Positions 45,440 to 54,026 of a stretch of DNA of 64,000 bases are shown here, in pieces (the first letter of the stretch is position 1; each line of letters starts with the position of its first letter). The position numbers and the translations under genes were made by a program. Below the pieces are notes generated by a model that was not told the DNA's origin, made no database searches, and saw nothing but the letters and a program-made list of their open reading frames with translations. Source of the DNA: Cyanobium sp. NIES-981 (GTDB lineage Bacteria > Cyanobacteriota > Cyanobacteriia > PCC-6307 > Cyanobiaceae); contig CAMDLO010000003.1 in the NCBI GenBank assembly GCA_945901765.1, positions 1 through 64,000 of the forward strand, in the 5' to 3' direction.

Positions 45440-46432
45440 ATGCACGGCGCCGCCTCCACCCCCCTGCCCGCCGCTCTGACCGAGCTGCGCGGGCGTGATC
45501 TGCTCTCCTCGGCCGACCTCAGCGCTGAGCAGACCCGGGCGCTGTTGCAACTGGCGGCCGACCTCAAGGCGGGCCGCTGCAGCATCGACCTGGGTGGCCG
45601 CACCCTGGGGCTGATCTTCACCAAGTCGTCCACGCGCACGCGGGTGAGCTTCACCGTGGCGATGGCGCGGCTGGGGGGCCAGACCATCGATCTCAACCCG
45701 AGCGTCACCCAGGTGGGCCGCGGTGAGCCTGTCGCCGACACCGCCCGCGTTCTGAGCCGCTACGTGGATGCCCTGGCCATCCGCACCTTCGCCCAGGGTG
45801 AACTCGAGGACTACGCCCACTGGGCGTCGATCCCGGTGATCAATGCCCTCACCGACCTCGAGCATCCCTGCCAGGCCCTGGCCGACTACCTCACCCTGGC
45901 CGAATGCTTCGGCCGCCGGGAGGACGGCGGCCTGCAGCTGGATGCCCTCCAGGGCCTCACCCTGGCCTACGTGGGCGATGGCAACAACGTGGCCCACTCC
46001 CTGATGTTGTGCGGTGCCCTGCTGGGGGTGAATGTGCGCATCGGCTGCCCCGAGGGATTCGAACCGGATCAGGGGGTGCTCGACCGGTCGCGCCAGCTGG
46101 CTGCCGGCAGCGGCGCCGTGGTGGAGGTGCTGCACGAGCCGGTGGCGGCGGTGCACGGCGCCCACGCCCTCTACACCGATGTGTGGGCCTCGATGGGGCA
46201 GGAGGAGGAGAAGGCGGAGCGGGAACGGGCTTTCTCCGGCTGGTGCCTGGATGAGGCCCTGATCGCCGAGGCCGACAGCCGGGCGATCGTGCTGCACTGC
46301 CTGCCGGCCTACCGGGGTCTGGAGATCAGCGCCGGCGCGATCGAGGGTTCCAGCAGCCGGGTGTTCGACCAGGCCGAGAACCGCCTCCACGCCCAGCAGG
46401 CCCTGCTGGCGGCCCTGCTGGCACCGGGCTGA
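45440..46432 (+). CDS. argF: Ornithine carbamoyltransferase
   Basis: 330 residues. Makes citrulline from ornithine and carbamoyl phosphate in arginine synthesis. The carbamoyl-phosphate site SSTRTRVSF (about 63), HPCQALADYLTL (His/Gln), the ornithine loop DVWASMGQE, and the catalytic HCLPAYRG (about 285) are all intact. Length is normal. It is 58 bp after ftsH with its own plausible promoter in the gap. Confidence 0.96.
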   Translation: MHGAASTPLPAALTELRGRDLLSSADLSAEQTRALLQLAADLKAGRCSIDLGGRTLGLIFTKSSTRTRVSFTVAMARLGGQTIDLNPSVTQVGRGEPVADTARVLSRYVDALAIRTFAQGELEDYAHWASIPVINALTDLEHPCQALADYLTLAECFGRREDGGLQLDALQGLTLAYVGDGNNVAHSLMLCGALLGVNVRIGCPEGFEPDQGVLDRSRQLAAGSGAVVEVLHEPVAAVHGAHALYTDVWASMGQEEEKAERERAFSGWCLDEALIAEADSRAIVLHCLPAYRGLEISAGAIEGSSSRVFDQAENRLHAQQALLAALLAPG

Positions 46433-46455
46433 GCTGGACAAACCCCCATCGAGGC

Positions 46456-46469
46456 GGTACACCTGTATC
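46456..46469. promoter_or_regulatory. LexA box upstream of lexA
   Basis: GGTACACCTGTATC matches the cyanobacterial LexA consensus RGTACNNNDGTWCB at all but one defined position (T for the C before the last base). It is 16 bp upstream of the lexA ATG, where an autoregulatory operator would be expected. Confidence 0.7.
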
Positions 46470-46485
46470 AGTGATCCCGGCTTTG

Positions 46486-47169
46486 ATGGTCAGCGGCAGG
46501 TTCCAGCAGCAACAGCCCAGCTCCCCGGGGCAGACCCCCATCGCCCAGCAGGCGCTCACGGCTGCCCAGCAGGAGCTCTACGACTGGCTGGCGGGCTACA
46601 TCGGCGAGCACCGCCACAGCCCCTCGATCCGCCAGATGATGGAGGCGATGGGGCTGCGCTCACCGGCGCCGATCCAGAGCCGGCTGCGGCACCTGCAGCA
46701 GAAGGGCTGGCTCACCTGGCAGGAGGGGCAGGCGCGCACGCTGCAGCTGCTGGGCGAGGCGGCGGCGACCTTCGGCGCCAGCACCCCGTCGATTCCCGTG
46801 CTGGGGGCCGTGGCGGCCGGCGGCCTGGTGGAGACGTTCGATGACGTGCAGGAGCGGCTCGATCTCGGGCCGGTGCTGGAGACCCGCGGCCTGTTCGCTC
46901 TCACCGTGAACGGCGACTCGATGGTGGAGGCCCACATCGCCGATGGCGACGTGGTGCTGATGGAGCCGGTGCACGATCCGAGCCGCCTGCGGGCCGGCAC
47001 GATTGTGAGCGCCCTGGTGGCGGGCAGCGGCACCACCCTCAAGCACTTTCAACGCCGGGGCGGCACGGTGATCCTGGAGGCCGCCAACCCGGCCTATGCC
47101 CCGCTGGAGCTGCCGGCGGAGCAGGTGCAGGTGCAGGGCCGGCTGGTGGCGGTGTGGCGCCAGGTGTGA
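46486..47169 (+). CDS. lexA: LexA repressor
   Basis: 227 residues from ATG 46486. The N-terminal winged helix (LTAAQQELYDWLAGYIGEHRHSPSIRQMMEAMGLRSPAPIQSRLRHLQQKGWL) is followed by the cleavage site in GAVAAGGLVE (about 111/112). The S24-type latent protease has the nucleophile in NGDSMVEAHI (Ser about 145) and the lysine in TTLKHF (about 186). All autocleavage residues are intact, unlike some cyanobacterial LexA proteins that have lost them. With the box upstream this implies a functional, autoregulated SOS response. A GTG at 46471 is an alternative start. Confidence 0.94.
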   Translation: MVSGRFQQQQPSSPGQTPIAQQALTAAQQELYDWLAGYIGEHRHSPSIRQMMEAMGLRSPAPIQSRLRHLQQKGWLTWQEGQARTLQLLGEAAATFGASTPSIPVLGAVAAGGLVETFDDVQERLDLGPVLETRGLFALTVNGDSMVEAHIADGDVVLMEPVHDPSRLRAGTIVSALVAGSGTTLKHFQRRGGTVILEAANPAYAPLELPAEQVQVQGRLVAVWRQV

Positions 47170-47274
47170 AGCGGCCCAGGTCGCGGCGGTCCAAGGTGTA
47201 AGCTCATCACACGTCAGGCGGGGCTTTCGGGCCCGGACAGTCGACCAGCGACGGGTCTGTCAGACGTACATCAA

Positions 47275-47347
47275 GGGGCCATAGCTCAGCTGGTAGAGCA
47301 CCTGCATGGCATGCAGGGGGTCAGCGGTTCGAGTCCGCTTGGCTCCA
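47275..47347 (+). tRNA. tRNA-Ala (anticodon GGC)
   Basis: 73 nt folding as a full cloverleaf: acceptor GGGGCCA with TGGCTCC (one G-U pair), D-arm AGCTCAGCTGGTAGAGC, anticodon stem CCTGC/GCAGG with loop ATGGCAT (anticodon GGC), T-arm AGCGG-TTCGAGT-CCGCT, discriminator A. The 3' CCA is not encoded. It lies between lexA and the end of the convergent lnt gene. Confidence 0.96.
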
Positions 47348-47431
47348 TTCAGTCGGATTTTTGCTCCGCAAATTTCCGAACTTTTTGTCCATCACTCTGT
47401 TAACGAGTGCAAGTGCAATGCTCTGGGCACC

Positions 47432-47483
47432 GCTGATCAGGCTGACTGATCAGGATGGCTGATCAGGCTGACTAATCAAGATG
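47432..47483. repeat. 26-bp tandem repeat at the lnt 3' end
   Basis: Two adjacent 26-mers, both starting GCTGATCAGGCTGACT and ending ATG, differ at two positions. TGATCA occurs twice in the first copy and once in the second. The lnt stop lies in the second unit. The rest of the gap between the tRNA and lnt holds nothing I recognise. Confidence 0.85.
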
Positions 47484-49068
47484 ATGGTCTACTGCGTCCG
47501 CCCATGGTTGAGATGGAAGGCAGGCGGGCACGGAGATGCAGCAGCAGGCCGGCCAGGGCGAGGGCCAGCAGAGGCAGCTCCCCCAGGCGCCCGTAGGGGG
47601 TGAGCTCCGCCAGCACAGGCACCTCCGTCACTCCGCTGGCCGGCACGCCCACCGGCAGACTCCACACCACCCGGCCCGCCGGATCGATCAGCTGGCTGGG
47701 GCCGGTGTTGGCCACGCTCACAAGCCAGCGGCGGGTCTCCAGAGCCCGCAGTCGCGCCAGCGCCGTGAACTGCCGCTGCAACAGGGGTGGGTAGGGGTCG
47801 AGATTGGCGCTGGCCAGCAACCAGCCCGCTCCTTCCCGCACCGCCGCGGCCAGACCGGTGCCGTCGGCGATCTCATAACAGATCGCTGCTGCGATCGGGC
47901 CAGCAGGCCGCTCCAGCAGGCGTGAAGGGGCACCAGGCTGAAGCCCGCCCACGGCGGACAGGCCACTCCAGCGCAGCAGGCCGCCGAAGGGCACCCACTC
48001 CCCGAGCGGCACCAGGCGGTGCTTGTCGAGGGCACCGCTGAAGCGCCGCTCCCCCGCCGCAAAGCGCAGCAGGGCGCTGCGTTGCTGCGGTTCACCGGCA
48101 GCAGGTCCATCGGCAGCCTGATCCAGTTGCCAGCGGAAGCCGCCGCTGAGCAGCTCCACAGCCGCCGGCTCCGCCAGCAGCGGCTCCAGCCCGAGGGCCC
48201 CTTCCGGCAGCAGCACCAGGTCGGCGCCCGCCGCCTGTGCCTGGTTCAGGGCCTGCCCCAACAGCCGCTCCGTGCGCTGCCGCGCTTGCCACTGCTGCTT
48301 CTGGCGGGTGGGAATCGCCGGCTGCAGCACCTCCACCCGCTCGGTGGGGAAATCCCGAGCCGCTGCCACCACCCCAGCGCCCTGCAGCTGCCACCAGCCG
48401 AGGCCATGCAGCGCCAGCAGCGACAGGCCGGCCCAGGCCCAGCCGCCCGGTCGCGACCGCAAGGGGCTCACCAGCAATCGCCAGAGGCCCCAGCCGATCA
48501 GCAGCTGCAGGGCCGCCACCAGACCACTGCCCCCAAGGCATGCCAGCGCCGCCAGCGGCGGATCGGCGGGCAGGGCGCTGCTGCCGAGGCCGATCCAGAA
48601 CAGCGGCCCCCGGGCGAGCAACACCTCCGCCAGCCCCCAGCCGCAACTCAGCAGCAGCGCTGCGCTGAAGCGCTGCGGCCCCAGGCGCACCGCCACGGCG
48701 CTCCACAAGGCCAACAGCAGGCCCGCCAGGGCCGCGCAAGCCAGCAACAGCAGCACGCACAGCGGCAGGCTGAGGGGCAGCGGCACCCCGATCCAATCGA
48801 GCGGATGCAAGGCCAGGAGCCAGCGGTGACTCACCAGCACCGCCGCCGCCCCCCAGGCGGAGCTCGCCCACAGGGCAGCTGGCCGCCGTTGGAAGCTCCA
48901 CAGCAGCGCAAGAGCCAGCCAAAGCGGTATTGCCAGAACACTGGCTGGCAGAAAGCTCAGGGCCGGAGCTGGTGGTGCCAAAGCCAATGCGGCCAGAACT
49001 CCGGCCGACGCACCAACAAGCACCGACCTGTTCCGTTCACCGTACCGCCATGCTTCGGTTTCCCCCAT
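47476..49068 (-). CDS. lnt: Apolipoprotein N-acyltransferase
   Basis: 530 residues. About six to eight hydrophobic helices in the first 230 residues are followed by a nitrilase-like periplasmic domain with the Glu in LLPEGALGL, Lys in LDKHRLVPLGEWVPFG and Cys in AAICYEIADG. It adds the third acyl chain to lipoproteins in the inner membrane. Residues after LRARLPSIS are probably not conserved, since the stop falls inside the 26-bp repeat. Divergent from the phasin-like gene 54 bp away. Confidence 0.93.
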   Translation of the reverse strand: MGETEAWRYGERNRSVLVGASAGVLAALALAPPAPALSFLPASVLAIPLWLALALLWSFQRRPAALWASSAWGAAAVLVSHRWLLALHPLDWIGVPLPLSLPLCVLLLLACAALAGLLLALWSAVAVRLGPQRFSAALLLSCGWGLAEVLLARGPLFWIGLGSSALPADPPLAALACLGGSGLVAALQLLIGWGLWRLLVSPLRSRPGGWAWAGLSLLALHGLGWWQLQGAGVVAAARDFPTERVEVLQPAIPTRQKQQWQARQRTERLLGQALNQAQAAGADLVLLPEGALGLEPLLAEPAAVELLSGGFRWQLDQAADGPAAGEPQQRSALLRFAAGERRFSGALDKHRLVPLGEWVPFGGLLRWSGLSAVGGLQPGAPSRLLERPAGPIAAAICYEIADGTGLAAAVREGAGWLLASANLDPYPPLLQRQFTALARLRALETRRWLVSVANTGPSQLIDPAGRVVWSLPVGVPASGVTEVPVLAELTPYGRLGELPLLALALAGLLLHLRARLPSISTMGGRSRPSS

Positions 49069-49122
49069 GGCAGCGGAGCTTAGGAAGCGTCATGGTTGAA
49101 GTCGTTCCTGTTCCAGGCCTTC

Positions 49123-49455
49123 ATGGATCCCACCAACCCACTGCAACAGCTGCTGCTGCGGGGCCTGGGCACCGGCTCCCTGGTGGCAGAGCGGCTGCGC
49201 TACGTGAGCCAGGAGTGGGTGCGCAGCGGCAAGCTCGATCCCAGCCACGCCTCCGCCCTCGTCGACGATGTCCTCAAGGCCCTGCGCGGCGAGAGTCCAG
49301 GCCTGGAGGAGCAGGCCGGCCGCCAGCTGGAGCGCAACCGCGACCAGCTGCTGCAGGACCTCGGCATCCCCCTGCAGCGGGAACTCGACGAGCTGCGCGG
49401 CCGCATTGACCGGCTGGAGCAGACCCTGCGCCAGCAGCAGGCGAGCGAGGGTTGA
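49123..49455 (+). CDS. Phasin-like conserved cyanobacterial protein
   Basis: 110 residues from ATG 49123 (119 from TTG 49096). NPLQQLLLRGLGTGSLVAERLRYVSQEWVRSGKLDPSHASALVDDVLKALRGES and the coiled-coil LDELRGRIDRLEQTLRQQQ resemble proteins annotated as phasin-like in cyanobacteria. Amphipathic and soluble. Whether it binds polyhydroxyalkanoate granules is not shown; no PHA synthase is in the window. It ends 41 bp before the FKBP gene. Confidence 0.7.
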   Translation: MDPTNPLQQLLLRGLGTGSLVAERLRYVSQEWVRSGKLDPSHASALVDDVLKALRGESPGLEEQAGRQLERNRDQLLQDLGIPLQRELDELRGRIDRLEQTLRQQQASEG

Positions 49456-49496
49456 GCCAGCCGCTGCGCCACAATCGGCTCCCCTCCCCAACAGGC

Positions 49497-50099
49497 ATGC
49501 GTGACATCCTGATCAGTGCCGCGGTGTGCGTGGCCTGCCTGCTGCTGGCTCTGGCGAGCCAGCTGGTCAGCCCCACCACCGTGAATGCCGCTGCTCCACC
49601 GGCCAGCACGGGCCTCTCCAGCCCAGCACCAGCCATGCAGACCGTCAGCTTCGAGCTGGACCCCGACGACCCCAACCCCACCCTCTTCGCCATGGCCCCC
49701 GACCCTGACACCACCCTGGCCCAGGCCAGCGCCCTCGGCGGCGAGATGGCTGCTCCGAAGGAGCGCACCACCGACAGCGGCCTGCGCATCACCGACCTCA
49801 AGCTCGGCGACGGCCCCGAGGCCCGCTCCGGTCAGACCGTGATCGTCAACTACCGGGGCACCCTGGAGAACGGCAAGGAATTCGACAGCAGCTACGGCCG
49901 CGGCCCCTTCTCCTTCCCCCTCGGCGCCGGCCGGGTGATCAGGGGCTGGGATGAAGGTGTGGCCGGCATGCAGGTGGGCGGCAAGCGCAAACTGGTGATC
50001 CCCCCCGACCTCGGCTACGGCCAGCGCGGCGCCGGCGGTGTGATTCCGCCGAATGCCACCCTGATCTTCGAGGTGGAGCTGCTGGAGATCCGCGGCTGA
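49497..50099 (+). CDS. FKBP-type peptidyl-prolyl isomerase, exported
   Basis: 200 residues. A signal peptide (about 5-31, ISAAVCVACLLLALASQLV to VNAAA), a variable acidic linker of about 60 residues, and a C-terminal FKBP domain (about 90-200): GLRITDLKLGDGPEARSGQTVIVNYRGTLENGKEFDSSYGRGPFSFPLGAGRVIRGWDEGVAGMQVGGKRKLVIPPDLGYG. The aromatic pocket residues (Tyr, Phe, Trp) are kept, so it is likely active. Expected in the thylakoid lumen or periplasm. It precedes sodB by 129 bp. Confidence 0.93.
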   Translation: MRDILISAAVCVACLLLALASQLVSPTTVNAAAPPASTGLSSPAPAMQTVSFELDPDDPNPTLFAMAPDPDTTLAQASALGGEMAAPKERTTDSGLRITDLKLGDGPEARSGQTVIVNYRGTLENGKEFDSSYGRGPFSFPLGAGRVIRGWDEGVAGMQVGGKRKLVIPPDLGYGQRGAGGVIPPNATLIFEVELLEIRG

Positions 50100-50146
50100 G
50101 CTGCGGCCCGGGCTGCGCCACGCCGATTACCACCACCGCAGCGGCA

Positions 50147-50175
50147 TTTGGGAAACCTGTAGCGATCGTTAGGAT
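50147..50175 (+). promoter_or_regulatory. Possible sodB promoter
   Basis: TTTGGG (50147-50152), a 17-bp spacer and TAGGAT (50170-50175), 53 bp before the sodB ATG. The -35 match is weak, the -10 fair, and the spacing ideal. The spacer includes CGATCG. Confidence 0.3.
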
Positions 50176-50228
50176 GCGCCAGCCGCCTGGCATGCCGGCC
50201 GGCACCACCAAGCACCCGAACCCGTCCC

Positions 50229-50828
50229 ATGGCTCACACGCTGCCCGCGCTGCCCTACGACCTCGACGCGCTGGAGCCCTCCATCAGCCGCGCCACCCTG
50301 GAGTTCCACCACGGCAAGCACCACAACGCCTACGTCACCAACCTCAACAACCTGGTGGCCGGCAGCGACCTGGAGGGCAAAAGCCTGGAAGACACCATCA
50401 CCGCCGTGGCCGGTGATGCCGCCAAGGCGGGCGTGTTCAACAACGCCGCCCAGGTGTGGAACCACAGCTTCTACTGGCAGTGCATGAAGCCCGGCGGTGG
50501 CGGCCGCCCCAGCGGTGCTCTGGCTGACAAAATCAACGCCGACTTCGGCAGCTTCGAAGCCTTCGTGGAGCAGTTCAAGACCGCCGGCGCCACCCAGTTC
50601 GGCAGCGGCTGGGCCTGGCTGGTGCTGGATGGCGGCACCCTCAAGGTGACCAAGACCGGCAACGCCGACCTGCCCCTGGCCCACGGCCAGACCGCCCTGC
50701 TCACCATGGATGTGTGGGAGCACGCTTACTACCTCGATTACCAGAACCGCCGGCCCGACTACATCACCACCTTCCTGGAGAAGCTGGTGAACTGGGATTT
50801 CGTGGCTGCCAACCTGGCCGCCGCCTGA
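50229..50828 (+). CDS. sodB: Iron superoxide dismutase
   Basis: 199 residues. Metal ligands are the His in [13 protein letters not shown], the His in [13 protein letters not shown], and Asp/His in [33 protein letters not shown] and the [10 protein letters not shown] context are Fe-SOD rather than Mn-SOD in style. No signal peptide, so cytoplasmic. It detoxifies superoxide made at photosystem I. A strong terminator follows. Confidence 0.95.
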   Translation: MAHTLPALPYDLDALEPSISRATLEFHHGKHHNAYVTNLNNLVAGSDLEGKSLEDTITAVAGDAAKAGVFNNAAQVWNHSFYWQCMKPGGGGRPSGALADKINADFGSFEAFVEQFKTAGATQFGSGWAWLVLDGGTLKVTKTGNADLPLAHGQTALLTMDVWEHAYYLDYQNRRPDYITTFLEKLVNWDFVAANLAAA

Positions 50829-50863
50829 GTCCAAGCGCCATTGGCGCAGATGGGCGCCCCGCC

Positions 50864-50893
50864 AGCCCCTGGGTCATCCCAGGGGCTTTTTTT
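50864..50893 (+). terminator. Intrinsic terminator of sodB
   Basis: A perfect 10-bp stem AGCCCCTGGG/CCCAGGGGCT with a TCAT loop and six T (50888-50893), 35 bases past the stop. The T-run also contains the stop codon of convergent queA. Confidence 0.93.
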
Positions 50894-52076
50894 ACGATGA
50901 GGGTGGTTGAGGTTCTGGCGCTGCTGAACTGAGCACCGCCTCCGGCGCGATCCACATCGCATCGCCATAGGAAAAGAACCGGTACTGACGCGCGATCGCC
51001 TCGGCGTACAGGGCCAGCAGGCGCTCGCGACCGATCAGGGCACTCACCAGCAGCAGCAGCGAACTCTTCGGCAGGTGGAAGTTGGTGAGCAGGCCCTGCA
51101 CCACGGCAAAGCGATAGCCGGGCTGAATCACCAGATTGACCGGCCCCGTGTGCGGCGCCAACACGCCGCCATGCAGCCGGGCCACCGCCTCCAGGCTGCG
51201 CACCGCCGTGGTGCCGATGGCGATCACCCGGCCGCCCCGCGCCTGGCAGGCCGCCACCGCCTCCACCAGCGCCGGCGTCACCTCCACCCACTCGCTGTGC
51301 AGCTGCAGCGTGCGGAGGTCTTCGGTTTCAACAGGGCGGAAGGTGCCCAGGCCCACATGCAGGGTGGTGGTGGCGATCGCCACACCCCGCTCCCGGATCG
51401 CCGCCAGCAGATCGTCGCTGAGGTGCAGGCCGGCCGTTGGGGCGGCCACCGCGCCTGGCCGGGCGGCGTAGCGGGTCTGGTAACGCTCGTTGTCGCTGGC
51501 GTCGTGCGCGTGGATGTAAGGCGGCAGCGGAATGGCGCCGTACTGCACCAGCAGTGGCTCCAGCGCCGCCGCATCGCCGCACTGCGGCGGAAACTGCACG
51601 ACCCGACCACCGGTTTCGGGGTCGGAACCCAGCACCTGCACCGGCAGCGGCGCTTGCCCTGCGGCCACCAGCTCCAGCCCATCGCCCGCCTTCAGCTTCC
51701 TGGCGGGCTTGGCCAGGCACAGCCAGCGCCCCGGCCCCGCCGCGACCAGCCCATCTCCGCCAGACGCGGGGGCAGACGGCTGCCATGGCTCCAGCACCAG
51801 CAACTCCACCGCCCCGCCGGTGGGCCGCCGCGCCTGCAGCCGCGCCCGCAGCACCCGCGTGTCGTTCACCACCAGCAGGTCGCCCGGCCGCAGCTCCTGC
51901 TGCAGCTCCCAGACGCTGCGGTGCCGGGCGTGGGGTGGATCCCCCAGACCCGGCGGATCCACCACCAGCAGGCGGGCGGCATGGCGGGGCTCCACCGGCC
52001 GCTGGGCAATGCGCTCCTCGGGCAGCGCGAAGTCGTAGCTCGACAGCCGCTGATCGGCCGCACTCGGGTCAGTCAT
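50892..52076 (-). CDS. queA: S-adenosylmethionine:tRNA ribosyltransferase-isomerase
   Basis: 394 residues from ATG 52076. Converts preQ1 at tRNA position 34 to epoxyqueuosine. [32 protein letters not shown], the long insertion domain, and [32 protein letters not shown] and [18 protein letters not shown] are diagnostic. Family length is about 350; this one is longer through loops rich in Ala/Gly near 95-130. Downstream of the KimA-like gene on the same strand and overlapping that gene's stop in neither frame; it ends at the sodB terminator. Confidence 0.94.
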   Translation of the reverse strand: MTDPSAADQRLSSYDFALPEERIAQRPVEPRHAARLLVVDPPGLGDPPHARHRSVWELQQELRPGDLLVVNDTRVLRARLQARRPTGGAVELLVLEPWQPSAPASGGDGLVAAGPGRWLCLAKPARKLKAGDGLELVAAGQAPLPVQVLGSDPETGGRVVQFPPQCGDAAALEPLLVQYGAIPLPPYIHAHDASDNERYQTRYAARPGAVAAPTAGLHLSDDLLAAIRERGVAIATTTLHVGLGTFRPVETEDLRTLQLHSEWVEVTPALVEAVAACQARGGRVIAIGTTAVRSLEAVARLHGGVLAPHTGPVNLVIQPGYRFAVVQGLLTNFHLPKSSLLLLVSALIGRERLLALYAEAIARQYRFFSYGDAMWIAPEAVLSSAAPEPQPPSS

Positions 52077-52095
52077 CCCCTTCAGCATGCCCGGC

Positions 52096-54006
52096 TCAGG
52101 CCGGCACGTAGTAACGCACCAGGGTGAACACACGGCTGCGCTCCTGGGTGAGGGCGCGGCGCAGCTCGATCACCCCCTTGTTGAAGAGCAGGTTGTCGAA
52201 CCAGCGGCGCGGGATCGCCTCGGCCGTCACGATCGTGTAGGTGCGCTCGGGATGCTGCTGCTCCACACTGGCCACGTGGGCCACGAACGGCTGAATGAAA
52301 GAGGCGTAGGGAGCCCGGAGCACCACCAGCGGCACCACATCACCCACCCAGTGCTGCCAGTCGGCCAGCAGCGGCTCTGGATCCTCCCCCGGGGCCAGCA
52401 CCCGCACCGCCTCCACCCGCTCAGCGATCGAGGCGGCATAGCGGATCGCATCCAGCACCGGCTGGGAGAGGCCATGCTCCACCATCCCCAGCCGGCCCAC
52501 GTACACGATCGCCGCCGGCCGATCAGCGGCTTCGGAAGGGCGTCCTGGCCGGATCGCTGCAGCCGGCTGGGTCGGGCGACGGGGATCGAGGGCCACGGCG
52601 CGCTCCACCTGCTGATAGCGCTGACGGATCGCCGACAGCAGCGCCACCAGCACGGGCAGCAGCACAACCACGATCCAGGCGCCCTCGCTGAACTTGCTGA
52701 TCAGGATCACCAGCAGCACCAGCGCCGTCGCCAGGGCACCGATGCCGTTCATCGCCGCCCGGGCCCGCCAGCCCCGCTCCCGCGAGCGCCGCCAGTGCAC
52801 CACCATGCCGGCCTGAGACAGGGTGAACGCCAGGAACACACCCACGGCATAGAGCTGGATCGCCAGGGACGTGCTGCCCCGGCAGAACACGATGATCAGG
52901 GCAGCGAGCAGCTGCAGCATCAGGATCCCGTTCTGGAACACCAGCCGGTCGCCCCGCCAGGCCAGCTGCTGGGGCAGGAAGCGGTCGGCCGCCAGCAGGG
53001 CTCCGAGGCGGGGGAAATCGGCGAAGGCGGTGTTGGCCGCCAGCACCAGCACCAGCATCGTGCACAGCTGCAAGAGGGCGAACAGGGGGCTGGAGGCGCC
53101 GAACAGGCGCAGCCCCAGCAGCGCCATGGTGGTGCGATCGGGATCGGCACCCACGCCATACAGCCAGGCCAGGCCGCTGATGGTGATGAACATCGCCGCC
53201 AGCAGCCCGCCCATCACCAGCAGGGTGAGGCGGGCGTTGCGGGCCTCCGGCGCCCGGAACACCTGCACGCCGTTGGCGATCGCCTCGATCCCGGTCATCG
53301 CCGAACAGCCGGAAGCGAACGCGCGCAGGATCAGAAACAGGCCGAGGGGCTGCAGGGCCGCCACGGCCTGGGGCGGATCGGGCCGCAGGCCGTGGTGCAG
53401 TCCCAGGTCCAGCAGACCGGCCAGCCCCAGCAGCGCCACCATCACCACAAAAGCGAAGGTGGGAATGGCGAACAGCTGCCCCGATTCCCGCACCCCGCGC
53501 AGATTGGCCCAGCCCACCGCCGCCAGCAGGGCCAGGGCGATCGGCACCTCCCAGGGCAGCAGCGCCGGCGCATACGACACAAGTGCATCGGTGCCGGCCA
53601 TCAGGCTGACGGCGGCCGTGAGCGAGTAATCGATCAGCAGGGCGGCGGCGGCCACCAGGCTGGCCGGCCGACCCAGGTTCTCCCGCGCCACGGTGTACGA
53701 GCCGCCGCCCTGGGGGTAGGCCCGGATCGTCTGGCGGTACGAGAGCACCACCACTGCGATCAACAGCACGATCGCCAGGGTGATCGGCAGCGACAAAGCC
53801 AGCGCCGCACTTCCCGCCAGCACCAGCACCGCCAGGATCTCCTGGGTGGCGTAGGCCACCGAGGAGAGGGCATCGGAGGAGAGAACCGCCAGGGCCTGGG
53901 CGTTGCCCAGCCGTTCGGTGGCGGCGGCATGGCGAGGGATCGGCGGGCCGAGCAGCCGGTGCCGCAGAGACGTGAACAAGGGGTTGCCGATGCGCTGCCC
54001 CACCAT
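52096..54006 (-). CDS. APC-superfamily permease, KimA-like
   Basis: 636 residues. About twelve membrane helices occupy residues 40-470. The N-terminal motif [21 protein letters not shown] with [14 protein letters not shown] is that of large APC permeases including Bacillus KimA, a proton-coupled potassium importer. The C-terminal cytoplasmic domain of about 140 residues ([41 protein letters not shown]) looks like a USP/KUP-type regulatory domain. Potassium uptake is an inference from this layout; an amino-acid substrate is also possible. It is followed 19 bp later by queA and preceded 20 bp earlier by pdhC, all on the minus strand. Confidence 0.8.
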   Translation of the reverse strand: MVGQRIGNPLFTSLRHRLLGPPIPRHAAATERLGNAQALAVLSSDALSSVAYATQEILAVLVLAGSAALALSLPITLAIVLLIAVVVLSYRQTIRAYPQGGGSYTVARENLGRPASLVAAAALLIDYSLTAAVSLMAGTDALVSYAPALLPWEVPIALALLAAVGWANLRGVRESGQLFAIPTFAFVVMVALLGLAGLLDLGLHHGLRPDPPQAVAALQPLGLFLILRAFASGCSAMTGIEAIANGVQVFRAPEARNARLTLLVMGGLLAAMFITISGLAWLYGVGADPDRTTMALLGLRLFGASSPLFALLQLCTMLVLVLAANTAFADFPRLGALLAADRFLPQQLAWRGDRLVFQNGILMLQLLAALIIVFCRGSTSLAIQLYAVGVFLAFTLSQAGMVVHWRRSRERGWRARAAMNGIGALATALVLLVILISKFSEGAWIVVVLLPVLVALLSAIRQRYQQVERAVALDPRRPTQPAAAIRPGRPSEAADRPAAIVYVGRLGMVEHGLSQPVLDAIRYAASIAERVEAVRVLAPGEDPEPLLADWQHWVGDVVPLVVLRAPYASFIQPFVAHVASVEQQHPERTYTIVTAEAIPRRWFDNLLFNKGVIELRRALTQERSRVFTLVRYYVPA

Positions 54007-54026
54007 GCCAAAACGAAACGCCGGCG

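Noticed and set aside
43381-45741. Open frame extending the SRAP gene upstream across ftsH
   Set aside because: SRAP chemistry requires the Cys right after the initiator Met, which fixes the start at 43380; the rest is antisense to ftsH.
47170-47274. Small RNA before the tRNA-Ala gene
   Set aside because: A plausible promoter-like TGTAAGCT is present but no conserved small-RNA motif or terminator is visible.
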